A DNA stretch of 64,000 nt from an uncultured Gammaproteobacteria bacterium (lineage in GTDB: Bacteria > Pseudomonadota > Gammaproteobacteria > GCA-001735895), in contig CAMYLU010000001.1 of the NCBI GenBank assembly GCA_947259485.1, positions 204,281 to 268,280 on the forward strand, given 5' to 3'. This document shows, one piece after another, positions 53,783-62,981 of the stretch (within the stretch, counting starts at the first letter, position 1; each line of letters begins with the position of its first letter). Position numbers and translations under genes: made by a program. Under the pieces are notes generated by a model that was given only the letters and a program-made list of their open reading frames with translations, ran no database searches and was not told the DNA's origin.

Positions 53783-54948
53783 TGCTGACAAGGCCAGCCG
53801 AACTAAATCTGTCCAACTGGCGACAGCCGGGCAACAATCGCTGGGCCTTCCACCATGTGCGCGAAATCATTCCGACCGAGAAGATTGCCCGCGGTAACCG
53901 TGTTAGTAAACTTGCTAAATCGATTACCGGCAATGTTGAAGAAGTAACTGTAGCAGGGCCCGACGGCGCAGACTGGTCACTGCAACGCTGGCTCGAAGAG
54001 TCCAATAGCGATGCGTTGCTGGTCGCCCATCGCGGCGAACTCGTGCACGAGTGGTATATCGATGCAGATATCGAAACCAGTCCTCATATCGTGTTTTCGG
54101 TGAGCAAGTCCATCACCGCAACACTGGCCGGAGTCCTGGTTGACCGGGGGTTACTGGACCCGGCTAAAGCAGTTGTCGACTATATTCCCGAACTGGCGGA
54201 TTCCGGTTACCGTGACGCCAGCCTGCAGCAGGTACTCGATATGGTCGTCAATATTGATTTTAACGAGGACTACCTGGCCACTTCGGGAAAGTTTCTCGAG
54301 TATCGCGCCGCGACCGCCTGGCATCCCTGTGAAGTTGATGCGATCGATCAGAATCTGCATGACTTCCTGTGTTCGATCGGGCGCGCCAAGGGTGAACATG
54401 GTCAAGTCTGGCGGTACAAGTCGCCCAATTCGGATTTGCTCGGCTGGATCATCGAGCGCGCTGGTGGTGAACGCCTCGCAGGCCTGTTGTCGAGATACCT
54501 GTGGCAGCCCCTGGGCGCGGAAGCGGATGCCTATATTACCGTGGATCGCAAGGGCGCCGCGCGTACCGCGGGTGGAATTTGTGTGTTACCGAGGGACCTG
54601 TTGCGCTTCGGCGAGTTGGTGCGTAACCGCGGCTTCGCCCTGGGGCGACAGGTGATACCCGAGTGGTGGATTGAAGACTGCAGCGAGGGCGGTAGCCGCG
54701 ATGCCTGGGAGCGAGGTGAGTCTGCCAAGGAATTCCCGGCAGGACAATATCGTAATAAATGGTACCAGACCGGAAACCAGCATCGCGCCATGCTCGCGAT
54801 CGGCATTCATAGCCAGTGGGTATATATAGACCCGGTGACCGAGGCCACCATTGTCAAATTATCGTCCCAGGATGAGCCGCTCAAGCCCGAACTGGATGCA
54901 ACCAACCTGCAGATGTTCGACAATATCAGCGCCAGGCTAAATCAATAG
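53782..54948 (+). CDS. Serine hydrolase, class C beta-lactamase-like family
   Basis: 388 residues with the S-x-x-K nucleophile motif in VFSVSKSITATLAGVL (near residue 110) and the Tyr motif YKSPNSDLLGW (near residue 212). The family includes esterases, peptidases and true beta-lactamases; no signal peptide is visible, so the protein is probably cytoplasmic and not an antibiotic-resistance enzyme. Its ATG overlaps the enolase-gene stop (TAATG). In the operon it may cleave an ester or amide of the pathway substrate. Confidence 0.86.
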   Translation: MLTRPAELNLSNWRQPGNNRWAFHHVREIIPTEKIARGNRVSKLAKSITGNVEEVTVAGPDGADWSLQRWLEESNSDALLVAHRGELVHEWYIDADIETSPHIVFSVSKSITATLAGVLVDRGLLDPAKAVVDYIPELADSGYRDASLQQVLDMVVNIDFNEDYLATSGKFLEYRAATAWHPCEVDAIDQNLHDFLCSIGRAKGEHGQVWRYKSPNSDLLGWIIERAGGERLAGLLSRYLWQPLGAEADAYITVDRKGAARTAGGICVLPRDLLRFGELVRNRGFALGRQVIPEWWIEDCSEGGSRDAWERGESAKEFPAGQYRNKWYQTGNQHRAMLAIGIHSQWVYIDPVTEATIVKLSSQDEPLKPELDATNLQMFDNISARLNQ

Positions 54949-54969
54949 TTGTGTAAATGAGGCTTTCAC

Positions 54970-55878
54970 TTGCACACGGACCGTAGCGATCTAGTACCCA
55001 GCATCGCCATCGCGGTTGGCGCCGCATTCTGGGGCCTTTACTGGATCCCGATTCGCGGCATCGAGCAGGCCGGGGTGCATGCGTTCTGGACTGGCCCGGT
55101 TATTTTCGGAGCCAGTTCCCTGCTGTTTCTTCCACTGGTACTGACCCGGCTGCACAATTATGTCGCCCATTGGCGTCATATATTGCTACCTGGCCTGCTG
55201 GCAGGGTCCGCCTTCGCGCTTTATATCGCAAGCCTCGTTTTGACCGACGTGGTACGCGCGATCCTGCTGTTTTACATGAGCCCGCTGTGGAGCACGCTGC
55301 TCGGGATACTGGTGCTGAAGGAAAGGCTTACAGGAAACCGGGTGGTTGCGCTGTTGCTGGCTTTTAGCGGTCTATATATCGTGCTTGTGGTTGAAGGGGG
55401 ACTACCAATTCCGCGTAACAACGGCGACTGGTTTGCGCTGACATCAGGACTTTGCTGGTCGATCGCCTCGGTGAAATTGTTCCAGGACGGTGCCCAAATG
55501 ATTCTCGAGAAGGTAACGATGTTTGTTATTTTCGCGCTGCTGATGTCGTTACTACTGGTTTTCTGGCAGCAGGGGAATCTTGCAGGTATGCCGGATATCG
55601 CCTCGCTGGAATCAGGCTGGTACTGGATTTTAATTGTCGCGGCGGGAATGCTGCCGATCATCTACCTGACCATATGGCCGGCGACGGTATTAAGCCCTGG
55701 ACGCGTCGGAATGCTACTCATGGTCGAAGTGCTGGTCGGTGTGGGCTCCGCCGCAATATTAACCGACGAGGTGTTTGGCTTACGGGAATTTACCGGCGCA
55801 ATGTTGATCATTTCGGCGGGTGTGGTCGAAGTTTTGCGCCAGCAAAAATTTGACAAATCAGGTATAGTGACGGACTAG
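54970..55878 (+). CDS. EamA/DMT-family transporter
   Basis: 302 residues with ten predicted transmembrane helices in the DMT pattern (paired EamA repeats; FWGLYWIPIRGIEQAG, LVLTDVVRAILLFYMSPLWS, LSPGRVGMLLMVEVLVGVGS). TTG start. Such carriers export or import amino acids, amines or metabolites. As the last gene of the LysR-linked set, it may move the pathway substrate or product. Confidence 0.86.
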   Translation: MHTDRSDLVPSIAIAVGAAFWGLYWIPIRGIEQAGVHAFWTGPVIFGASSLLFLPLVLTRLHNYVAHWRHILLPGLLAGSAFALYIASLVLTDVVRAILLFYMSPLWSTLLGILVLKERLTGNRVVALLLAFSGLYIVLVVEGGLPIPRNNGDWFALTSGLCWSIASVKLFQDGAQMILEKVTMFVIFALLMSLLLVFWQQGNLAGMPDIASLESGWYWILIVAAGMLPIIYLTIWPATVLSPGRVGMLLMVEVLVGVGSAAILTDEVFGLREFTGAMLIISAGVVEVLRQQKFDKSGIVTD

Positions 55879-56213
55879 TCGCTACCTTGAGGGAACGGGT
55901 ATGAATCGTAAAAAATACCCATCGACGAAAGACCGTTGCGATATTGGAAGCGTTGATATCGCCATCGAAAAAATGGTGTCAGCACGCGAGTTTAGCTCAA
56001 GTTGTGTCGGGACCGAGGCATTACTTGAAACTGACTCCAAATCAATTAAGGAACCTGTCAAAGGACGCGATCAATAATCTGCTGCGAGTTCGCGAGTGCA
56101 GATTAATGCTTTAACAGATGTTGGTTAGCATTGCGTTGCTGGATTCGGTTCCCTGCGGTAACGGAATTTTTTCGGCATAAGATAGTCGAATTTAGAAGTA
56201 CCAGGCGAAACGG
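55879..56213. other. Intergenic region with a small ORF
   Basis: 335 bases, somewhat AT-rich, between the EamA and pentapeptide genes. Contains the 58-codon ORF at 55901-56077; after it only a stretch without a coding signal or obvious terminator. Confidence 0.4.
55901..56077 (+). CDS. 58-residue hypothetical small protein
   Basis: Below the length of ordinary ORF calls. ATG 55901, preceded by GAGGGAACGGGT, opens 58 codons ending TAA at 56077. The product starts MNRKKYPSTKDRCDIGSVDI and is hydrophilic, with two Cys (residues 13 and 35). No family is recognised. The ribosome site and reading-frame length favour real coding, but conservation is unknown. Confidence 0.45.
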   Translation: MNRKKYPSTKDRCDIGSVDIAIEKMVSAREFSSSCVGTEALLETDSKSIKEPVKGRDQ

Positions 56214-56222
56214 TTGGACACG

Positions 56223-56912
56223 ATGGACGGCAAAAAAATAAAACGAGCACTATTGTTAATCTGTCTTTTCTCATTGACTTCGGCCAACCAGGCCTATGCG
56301 AAATGCAATGATAAAAGGGCGCCCGATATTGATTGGAGCGGATGCAAGAAAACCCACAAGATGCTCGATGATACCAACTTTTCTGGCAGCCGGTTTGACG
56401 ACGCCAATCTTGAAAATAGTTCGCTCGATGATAGTAACTTTAGCGGCGCTAGCCTGGTTAAAACTAATCTCACTCGAGCCAGCGCTATCCGCGCTCAATT
56501 TTATGAATCCAATTTATCCAAGGCAAATGGATATCGGTCAAACTTTGATTACGTAAAACTTCGACAATCAAACCTTACGAAATCGGAGTTCTCGCGCGCC
56601 AGTTTCAAAAAGGCTGAGCTCTTAGATGTTGACTGGTCCAAGTCAGAGTTGGGGCGAGTTGACTTCAGCGGGGCACGAATGACGAATGTCAGCTTCGAAT
56701 TTTCAAATCTTTCGCGGGCGAAGTTCCAGGACGTGCGGTTAGATAGCGTCAACTTTAAGGGTGCCTATACCTATCGGACCCGATTTGAAGATGCTGACTT
56801 GCGAAAGGCTGTCAACTTGCGCCAGTTGCATCTTAAATTCGCCTGTGGCAATGACAAAACCCGACTGCCGGAGGGCCTGGAGAAACCAGAAAGCTGGCCC
56901 TGTTCAGAGTAA
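56223..56912 (+). CDS. Exported pentapeptide-repeat protein
   Basis: 229 residues from ATG 56223 (TTG at 56214 is an alternative). A signal peptide (about residues 1-26, KIKRALLLICLFSLTSANQAYA) is followed by about 30 A(D/N)LXX-type repeats (FDDANLENSSLDDSNFSGAS, KTNLTRAS, SNLSKANG), which form a right-handed beta-helix. Exported pentapeptide proteins have few known functions; the cytoplasmic ones can mimic DNA. It lies by itself. Confidence 0.85.
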   Translation: MDGKKIKRALLLICLFSLTSANQAYAKCNDKRAPDIDWSGCKKTHKMLDDTNFSGSRFDDANLENSSLDDSNFSGASLVKTNLTRASAIRAQFYESNLSKANGYRSNFDYVKLRQSNLTKSEFSRASFKKAELLDVDWSKSELGRVDFSGARMTNVSFEFSNLSRAKFQDVRLDSVNFKGAYTYRTRFEDADLRKAVNLRQLHLKFACGNDKTRLPEGLEKPESWPCSE

Positions 56913-57015
56913 TTGCAATAGCCGGAATTTAGCCCCTATTGCCTGGAGCCATTAGCGGTCTAAGTCGACCACGGCATCATGAGAAATCTGCATATCATGC
57001 GGAGGAGGGGGCAAA

Positions 57016-58506
57016 ATGGGACACTTATACCAGAGTATTCTCGATACTGTCGGCAATACGCCCGCGGTTAAGATCAATAATATCGGGCCGGAAAAGGTCA
57101 ATCTTTACGTCAAGATCGAGTCTTTCAACCCGATGGGCTCGGTCAAGGATCGCCTGGCGTTAGGGGTGATCGAAGATGCCGAACGCAGTGGTGTACTCAA
57201 ACCCGGCCAAACTATAGTCGAGGCCACCAGCGGTAATACCGGTATCGGTCTGGCGATGGTTTGTGCGCAAAAAGGTTATCCGCTGGTAATCGTGATGGCG
57301 GAAAATTTCAGTATCGAAAGACGTCGAATGATCCGCTTCCTCGGTGCAAAGGTTATATTGACCCCGTCTTCCGATATGGGAACGGGCATGATTGCCAAGG
57401 TCAACGAGCTGGTCGAAACCCATGGCTGGTGGCAGCCCAGCCAGTTCGACAATCCTGCCAATGCCGAAATGCACGAACGTACCACCGCGGTGGAGATTCT
57501 TGATGATTTCGCCGAAATCGGGCTCGACTACTGGGTCACCGGTTTCGGCACCAGTGGCACGCTCGGGGGTGTCTCACGGGCGTTGAGACAAAAGAGCCCC
57601 GATACCAAGATTATGGTTTGCGAGCCGGATAACTCGCAGATTCTCGGCAGCGGCATCAGCCAGCAACGAAATCCCGACGGCACCTACCAGACGCATCCCA
57701 ATTTCAGGCCCCACTTGATGCAGGGTTGGTCGCCAAATTTTATTCCCCGGTTCGCGGAAGAAGCCATGGAGGCAAAAAATATCGACGAGCTGATACCCAT
57801 CAACGGCAATTTCGCGATCCAGTGCACGATGGATCTGGCGCAAAAGGAAGGCATCTTCGTCGGCACCAGCTCCGGGGCAACATTTGCGGGTGCACTGCAG
57901 GTGGCAGAAACTGCGCCGGAAGGATCGAACATCCTGTGCATGCTGCCGGATACCGGCGAACGTTACCTCTCGACCCCGCTGTTTGAAAGTATCGTGGAAG
58001 ACATGAGCGACGAAGAAATTGAAATTTCGCGCTCGACGCCGGGCTATCGTTTCGATGTCAGTACTGTTCCGGTAGACGAACCTGAAAAACCCGAGGTGCC
58101 GGGTGAACTCGACCCGGCGGCGCTTGCCGAAGTCGCGTCGATCCTGGAACAGAACCAGGAACAGGTGCTCATGTTCTCGCTGGAGTGGTGTGAATTTTGC
58201 TGGTCGGTACGCAAAATGTTGGCTGCCTGCGATATTCCCTACGTTACTGTCGACCTCGATTCGGTTGCGTTCCAGGAGAATGACCGTGGCGGGAAAATCC
58301 TGGCGGTGTTAAACCAGCAGAATGACTGGCCGACGATACCGCAGATTTACGTGGGTGGGGAATTCGTCGGTGGTGCCACCGACCTGTTTGATATTGGAAA
58401 AGCAGGGGAATTACAACCCAAACTATCGGCGCGCAATATTCCCTACAATGAATCCATCAACCGCGACCCTTACAGTTTTCTGCCGGCCTGGTTACACCCT
58501 AGATAA
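57016..58506 (+). CDS. Cysteine synthase-glutaredoxin fusion protein
   Basis: 496 residues. Residues 1-330 are a PLP-dependent cysteine synthase/CBS-like domain: FNPMGSVKDRLALGV (PLP Lys near 42), EATSGNTGIGLAM, TGFGTSGTLGG and FVGTSSGATFAG. After an acidic linker, residues 375-490 form a glutaredoxin with the CxxC site EWCEFCWSVRKML and TIPQIYVGGEFVGGATDL. The fusion would couple cysteine or related thiol synthesis to thiol-disulphide reduction. A GGAGGAGGGGG ribosome site precedes the ATG. Convergent with the next gene across 12 bases. Confidence 0.9.
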   Translation: MGHLYQSILDTVGNTPAVKINNIGPEKVNLYVKIESFNPMGSVKDRLALGVIEDAERSGVLKPGQTIVEATSGNTGIGLAMVCAQKGYPLVIVMAENFSIERRRMIRFLGAKVILTPSSDMGTGMIAKVNELVETHGWWQPSQFDNPANAEMHERTTAVEILDDFAEIGLDYWVTGFGTSGTLGGVSRALRQKSPDTKIMVCEPDNSQILGSGISQQRNPDGTYQTHPNFRPHLMQGWSPNFIPRFAEEAMEAKNIDELIPINGNFAIQCTMDLAQKEGIFVGTSSGATFAGALQVAETAPEGSNILCMLPDTGERYLSTPLFESIVEDMSDEEIEISRSTPGYRFDVSTVPVDEPEKPEVPGELDPAALAEVASILEQNQEQVLMFSLEWCEFCWSVRKMLAACDIPYVTVDLDSVAFQENDRGGKILAVLNQQNDWPTIPQIYVGGEFVGGATDLFDIGKAGELQPKLSARNIPYNESINRDPYSFLPAWLHPR

Positions 58507-58518
58507 AATCCGGGGTTC

Positions 58519-59928
58519 TTAAAGCGTGATCGGGAAGCCCATTTTTTGCACGATGGCGATCCAGAGTTTACGCCAGCCCCCTTTCTCATCGAGGGTATCG
58601 AGCGCGTACATGGTAATTTTCGCGCCGATCCAGCGAAACGGTTCCGGCGGAATATAGTTGGGCATGGTACGAGCAAATTGCATCCGGGTTTCCGGGATGT
58701 CGAGTTGGTCCAGAATTGCGAGCCCGATCCTTGCGCCAAAGCGTGATGCGGTGACGCCAAAGCCCGAGTAACCTCCCGCAAAAACCATGTCGCCGTCGTG
58801 ATATTTCTGGTAGTGCACGGCCATGCGCGTGGTCAGCCCGATCGGTCCGCTCCAGGCATGTGAGAATTTTATTTCGTCGGCAAGTTGAGGGAAGGTGCGA
58901 TAAAAAGACTGCACCAGTCGAATAAAAGGCTGCGGGGTTTTATCGAGTGCGGGATCGGTGTCATTGCCGTAAAAATAATCCAGCCGTCCGCCGAACAGGA
59001 TTCGGTTGTCCGCGGTCAGGCGCATGTAGTTAAGCTGAGTGCGGGTATCGTAAATCCCCTGGCGATGCTGCCATCCGACTTCTTGCATCTGTGCTTCAGT
59101 GAGCGGTTCGGTAACGACAATCCGGTCGCGAATCGCTGCGACCCGCCGGCTGATATGATGATGGCCGGCGGCCCAGGCGTTGGTGGCAAGCAATACCTTG
59201 CGTGCGGTTATTTTTGCACCGGGTGTTTCGACGATGATGCCTTCCCCGGTCTTGTGATTACTCAACTGTGGCGTGTTTTCATACAGCCGCACACCGAGCT
59301 TTAGTGCAGCCTGTTTTAATCCCCTAACCAGCTTGCCCGGGTGCACGGTACCGCTGCGTTTTTTAGACCAGGCGCCACCATGGAATAGTGGAGATTTTAT
59401 TTCCGCCTGCATACCGGCCTTATCCAGTTTGACCGCCTCGTGGCCGTATTTGAGGTAGAGCTGGTAATCTTCCTCGACCCTGGCGAGACCCTCATCGCCG
59501 ATTGATACCTTCATTTCGCCACCCCACTCGAGGTCGCAGTCGATGTCGTAGCGTTCTACCGTTTGCTGGAATCCATCCATGTTCTCGCGCCCCAGCTGTT
59601 CCAGTTCGGCAACATCATTCGGGAATATGCGTTCGGTGTTATCGATGCCATGCATCACCGAGGTCGACATGATAGCCGCGGGGCGGCCACTGGCACCATT
59701 GGCGACGCTTTTCGCTTCAATCAGCATAACGTCGCGCCCGGGATCTTGCTCCCTGGCCTGGATCGCTGCCCACAGGCCACAAAAGCCGCCGCCGACAACC
59801 AACAGGTCACAACTCGTATCATGTTCCAGCGTTGCTTCGTCCGCTACCGGATCGAGACTATCCAGCCAATAGGTCGTAAACCGGGTATCAGATAGTGCAT
59901 TAAGCGCTTGTTGGGCGGTATCAGCCAT
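58519..59928 (-). CDS. DAO-family FAD oxidoreductase, PuuB-like
   Basis: 469 residues of the D-amino-acid-oxidase family with the FAD motif DLLVVGGGFCGLWAAIQARE near residue 40 and later GYSGFGVTASRFGARIGLAIL. The length and pattern resemble gamma-glutamylputrescine oxidoreductase. Substrate likely an amine or N-methylated amino acid, in line with other genes in this window. Confidence 0.87.
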   Translation of the reverse strand: MADTAQQALNALSDTRFTTYWLDSLDPVADEATLEHDTSCDLLVVGGGFCGLWAAIQAREQDPGRDVMLIEAKSVANGASGRPAAIMSTSVMHGIDNTERIFPNDVAELEQLGRENMDGFQQTVERYDIDCDLEWGGEMKVSIGDEGLARVEEDYQLYLKYGHEAVKLDKAGMQAEIKSPLFHGGAWSKKRSGTVHPGKLVRGLKQAALKLGVRLYENTPQLSNHKTGEGIIVETPGAKITARKVLLATNAWAAGHHHISRRVAAIRDRIVVTEPLTEAQMQEVGWQHRQGIYDTRTQLNYMRLTADNRILFGGRLDYFYGNDTDPALDKTPQPFIRLVQSFYRTFPQLADEIKFSHAWSGPIGLTTRMAVHYQKYHDGDMVFAGGYSGFGVTASRFGARIGLAILDQLDIPETRMQFARTMPNYIPPEPFRWIGAKITMYALDTLDEKGGWRKLWIAIVQKMGFPITL

Positions 59929-60022
59929 CGAGTGAGATTTCGGCAGGATGCGGTTTCATGCGTAGATGTTATCACCAATCATCGAAGCTTCACCGTTTCA
60001 AGTAAGCGTTGACTGTTCGCGT

Positions 60023-60886
60023 CTAGCTGCGATTGCCCAGGTATTTGTCGATCTGCGGAGTGCGATAACCATCCTCGTGCCACAGGATCGGAAAGTAGTT
60101 TTCGTCGAGTTGATTGTCGCCGAGGCGCTTGTAACGGCTGTAGATCGGGCCAATCCCCTGGGCAAAGTTCTCGGGCACGTATTCGACGTCGCTGCGCATC
60201 GCGTGCAACACCAATGAACGACGAGGATTGGGGCTCAGGTTGGCACCGGAACCGTGCCAGGTCCAGCCGTGATGGAACGATCCGCCGCCGGCATTGACTT
60301 CGATATAGACAATTTCAGGGTCGATGCCCTCACGCGCCGCCGCTTCTCGCATCGGCTTGCGATAATCCTCCGGTGCATGAAACTCACCCTCGGCTTCGCT
60401 CAATTTCCACTTGTGCGAGCCGCGCACGAATTCGATGGTGCCGCCGTCGGCGCGGGTGTCATCCAGCGCGATCCAGCAGGTCAGCAAATCCGCCGGCGTA
60501 AACCAGGAAAGATAGGCGCTGTCCTGGTGAAAACCGAGTGATTTCGTAGCCGGGGGTTTCCACACCACGTTATCAATCATGATGCGTACCCCGGGCCATC
60601 CCGCCAGACTAGCAATGGCTTTGCCGATAGCCTCGTCCAGAACAATCCGCGCAATGTCGCGGTTGGCTTTCCAGCCGTTACAGATCTGGCGTGATAAAGA
60701 GGGATCCCCGGTTGCCTCCTGCCAGTTTACCTCGTCGGGGTGTACCCCGGTTTCGAATTTGCCGCGGAAGAGGTCGTTAAAAGCTTGATGAAGATCCGGC
60801 ACGATGCTCGACTCGATCAAGCTGTCGACAATCAAAAATCCATCATTGTTGAAGCTCTCGTGCTCAGCAGTCGAGATCTCGATCAT
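60023..60886 (-). CDS. Phytanoyl-CoA dioxygenase (PhyH) family protein
   Basis: 287 residues of the Fe(II)/2-oxoglutarate dioxygenase fold. Iron ligands are visible in LGFHQDSAYLSWF (H-x-D near residue 119) and FHHGWTWHGSGAN (distal His). Family enzymes hydroxylate or demethylate small molecules, including ectoine and quaternary amines. Its start overlaps the stop of the upstream 111-residue gene by 4 bases (ATGA). Confidence 0.88.
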   Translation of the reverse strand: MIEISTAEHESFNNDGFLIVDSLIESSIVPDLHQAFNDLFRGKFETGVHPDEVNWQEATGDPSLSRQICNGWKANRDIARIVLDEAIGKAIASLAGWPGVRIMIDNVVWKPPATKSLGFHQDSAYLSWFTPADLLTCWIALDDTRADGGTIEFVRGSHKWKLSEAEGEFHAPEDYRKPMREAAAREGIDPEIVYIEVNAGGGSFHHGWTWHGSGANLSPNPRRSLVLHAMRSDVEYVPENFAQGIGPIYSRYKRLGDNQLDENYFPILWHEDGYRTPQIDKYLGNRS

Positions 60887-61218
60887 GCGGGCCAGTCCTC
60901 GCCCTCGGTGTAACGGGTGCCACGATGACCCTTTTTGGCAACCGGGGTCGTCAACCTGTCACCCGGCGCATCAACGATGATCAGGATACGGGGTTTCCCC
61001 GAAGCAGGATTGGTTGCCCCGGTGATAAATTTCCTGATCTTGAGGCGACCGTGTAACTGGTCGTTGAAAATCGTGTAAACGTAATCACCCACCTTGAGTC
61101 GTTTCGGTTCGATGCCGGCCATATGAAATTCATATTCCTTACGACTGCCGTTATACAGTGAATCGAGGGTCTCGATACCGGCTTTGGCGGGGATGGTTTT
61201 GGTAATGCCGAAGCTCAT
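60883..61218 (-). CDS. Hypothetical protein coupled to the PhyH gene
   Basis: 111 residues with no recognised family. It contains RLKVGDYVYTIFNDQLHGRL and then a basic stretch (PVAKKGHRGTRY), which could be a small beta-barrel fold of the PUA/ASCH kind. Translationally coupled to the PhyH gene by ATGA. Confidence 0.65.
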   Translation of the reverse strand: MSFGITKTIPAKAGIETLDSLYNGSRKEYEFHMAGIEPKRLKVGDYVYTIFNDQLHGRLKIRKFITGATNPASGKPRILIIVDAPGDRLTTPVAKKGHRGTRYTEGEDWPA

Positions 61219-61359
61219 ATTCTGCTCGCAGTAACTAATTTTGTAGAGGCATGATAGGGAGGAATCGAGCCTTCGGCAAACTGTCGCTACAACATTTGAT
61301 CTTAATCAATTAACAGGCGTTATCGCGGGGCTAGAATAGCCATTAATGTGTTTTTAAAT

Positions 61360-61378
61360 GAGAATGATTAACATTTGC
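61360..61378. promoter_or_regulatory. Fur box upstream of iron-binding protein gene
   Basis: GAGAATGATTAACATTTGC matches 14 of 19 positions of the Fur consensus, about 65 bases before the ATG at 61443. Overlapping ATT/AAT hexamers continue downstream. This predicts repression by Fur in iron-replete cells. Confidence 0.7.
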
Positions 61379-61442
61379 ATTCGCATTAAGAGTTTGATAA
61401 TTTATTTCGCCTAGATTTATATAATCTCCGGAGTTTCAAGAA

Positions 61443-62480
61443 ATGTACCACAACTTAAATCGTCACAAGCCACTGCTAGCAGGCCTGGTTTGCCTGTCGC
61501 TTGTATTCAGCCACGGCGCTGTACAGGCCGAGGATGTCAACGTCTATTCGGCACGTAAGGAAGCACTTATTCTTCCCTTACTACAAAAGTTTAAGGATCA
61601 GACAGGGATTGGATTTAACCTGATCACCGCCAAGGCCGATGCCCTGTTAAAGCGCCTCGAGTCGGAAGGTCAGTCGACACCTGCTGATATTTTTATCACC
61701 ACCGATGCCGGGCGCTTACAGCGTGCCAAGGACGCGGGCGTTCTGCAGCCGATAGATAATCCGGCCTTGGCTGCCAGGATTCCTGAAAATTTGCGCGATA
61801 AAGAAAACTACTGGTTTGGGTTATCGCAACGCGCGCGCGTAATTTTCTACGCCAGGGATAGGGTCGATCCGGCTGAATTATCAACCTACGAAGCACTGGC
61901 AGACGCAAAATGGAAGCGGCGAATCTGTATTCGCTCATCCGGTAACATCTACAACCAGTCGTTGGTGGCCTCCATGATCGAAACTCACGGGGTCGAACCG
62001 ACCGAGGCCTGGGCGCGGGGGCTGGTGGCTAACTTTGCACGCAAACCCGCCGGTGGAGACACCGATCAACTGCGCGCCGCCGCGGCCGGGTTATGCGATA
62101 TCGCGATTGCCAACACCTATTATTTCGGGCGTCTGGTGAATAGCGCTAAAGATGAAGATCAAAAAGTTGCTACCAGTCTCGGCTTGTTCTGGCCTAACCA
62201 GGCCGGGCGGGGAGCCCACGTCAATGTTAGCGGCGCTGGTATCACTAAATACGCCAGTCATCCTGCGGAGGCTGAGCGCCTGCTGGAATTCCTGGTCAAT
62301 GCCGAATCACAGACCTGGTATGCCGAGGTCAATAACGAATATCCGGTGGTGAAGGATGCAAAAATATCGGCAACCCTGGCGTCATTTGGCAAGTTCAATG
62401 GCGACGGTCTAAACCTGACTCATCTCGGCGAAAACAACCGGTCCGCGGTGCAGTTGATGGATCGCGCTGGTTGGCGATAA
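61443..62480 (+). CDS. Fe(3+) ABC transporter substrate-binding protein (FbpA/FutA type)
   Basis: 345 residues with a signal peptide ending near AVQAEDVNVY. It matches ferric-iron-binding proteins: VYSARKEALILPLLQKFKDQ, ADIFITTDAGRLQRAKDAGV, LGLFWPNQAGRGAHVNVSG and the adjacent tyrosines NTYYFGRLV, which bind iron. The permease and ATPase genes are not adjacent. The Fur box upstream agrees with the function. Confidence 0.93.
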   Translation: MYHNLNRHKPLLAGLVCLSLVFSHGAVQAEDVNVYSARKEALILPLLQKFKDQTGIGFNLITAKADALLKRLESEGQSTPADIFITTDAGRLQRAKDAGVLQPIDNPALAARIPENLRDKENYWFGLSQRARVIFYARDRVDPAELSTYEALADAKWKRRICIRSSGNIYNQSLVASMIETHGVEPTEAWARGLVANFARKPAGGDTDQLRAAAAGLCDIAIANTYYFGRLVNSAKDEDQKVATSLGLFWPNQAGRGAHVNVSGAGITKYASHPAEAERLLEFLVNAESQTWYAEVNNEYPVVKDAKISATLASFGKFNGDGLNLTHLGENNRSAVQLMDRAGWR

Positions 62481-62488
62481 CGGGGCGG

Positions 62489-62512
62489 CTGAGAGCACCC
62501 TCGTGCTCTCAG
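62489..62512. terminator. Hairpin between convergent genes
   Basis: A perfect 10-base stem, CTGAGAGCAC/GTGCTCTCAG, with a CCTC loop, 8 bases after the iron-binding gene and 35 bases from the cupin gene on the other strand. It is followed by TCTTGC rather than a T-run, so it may act in both directions. Confidence 0.6.
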
Positions 62513-62546
62513 TCTTGCAGGTAATTATTAATGGTTTAGGTTTTCC

Positions 62547-62951
62547 TTACTGCGCGTATGGCGCGGGCATTTCATCGGGATCGATACCGGGTACGTGGGT
62601 AATGCCGGCACGTTGTTTCCAGTCGACCGGGTAGGCTGTATAAAAAATGACGCACTTGTCATCGCACTCGTATTTGACGTGATTGTCTTTCGGCACGAAC
62701 ATCAGGTCACCCGGGTTGAGCTCGTAGCCGATATCATCGACCACCAGGCGAAAGGTACCCTGCAGGCAATAAATCATTTCATCGCAGGTCAGGTCCCAGG
62801 GCACTGATATCTTGTTCAGGCAATTAATACCGCCCGCCATCGATTCGCTGATCGCGGTCGTAACGAAGGGTTTGATGTAGGTGCCATTTTCCGGCAGGTT
62901 GTCGATACGATCCTGTATATCGGCGATTCTAAATACGCTTGGTGCGGCCAT
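62547..62951 (-). CDS. Cupin-domain protein, EutQ-like
   Basis: 134 residues forming a single cupin barrel: CDEMIYCLQGTFRLVVDDIGYELNPGDLMFVP carries the two conserved cupin motifs, with an Asp-Glu in place of the usual His pair. No metal-binding HxH is obvious, as in EutQ-like proteins. It follows the MetX-like gene by 30 bases. Confidence 0.82.
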   Translation of the reverse strand: MAAPSVFRIADIQDRIDNLPENGTYIKPFVTTAISESMAGGINCLNKISVPWDLTCDEMIYCLQGTFRLVVDDIGYELNPGDLMFVPKDNHVKYECDDKCVIFYTAYPVDWKQRAGITHVPGIDPDEMPAPYAQ

Positions 62952-62981
62952 GCGGTTCTCCAGGTTTTAAATAGTGGAATT

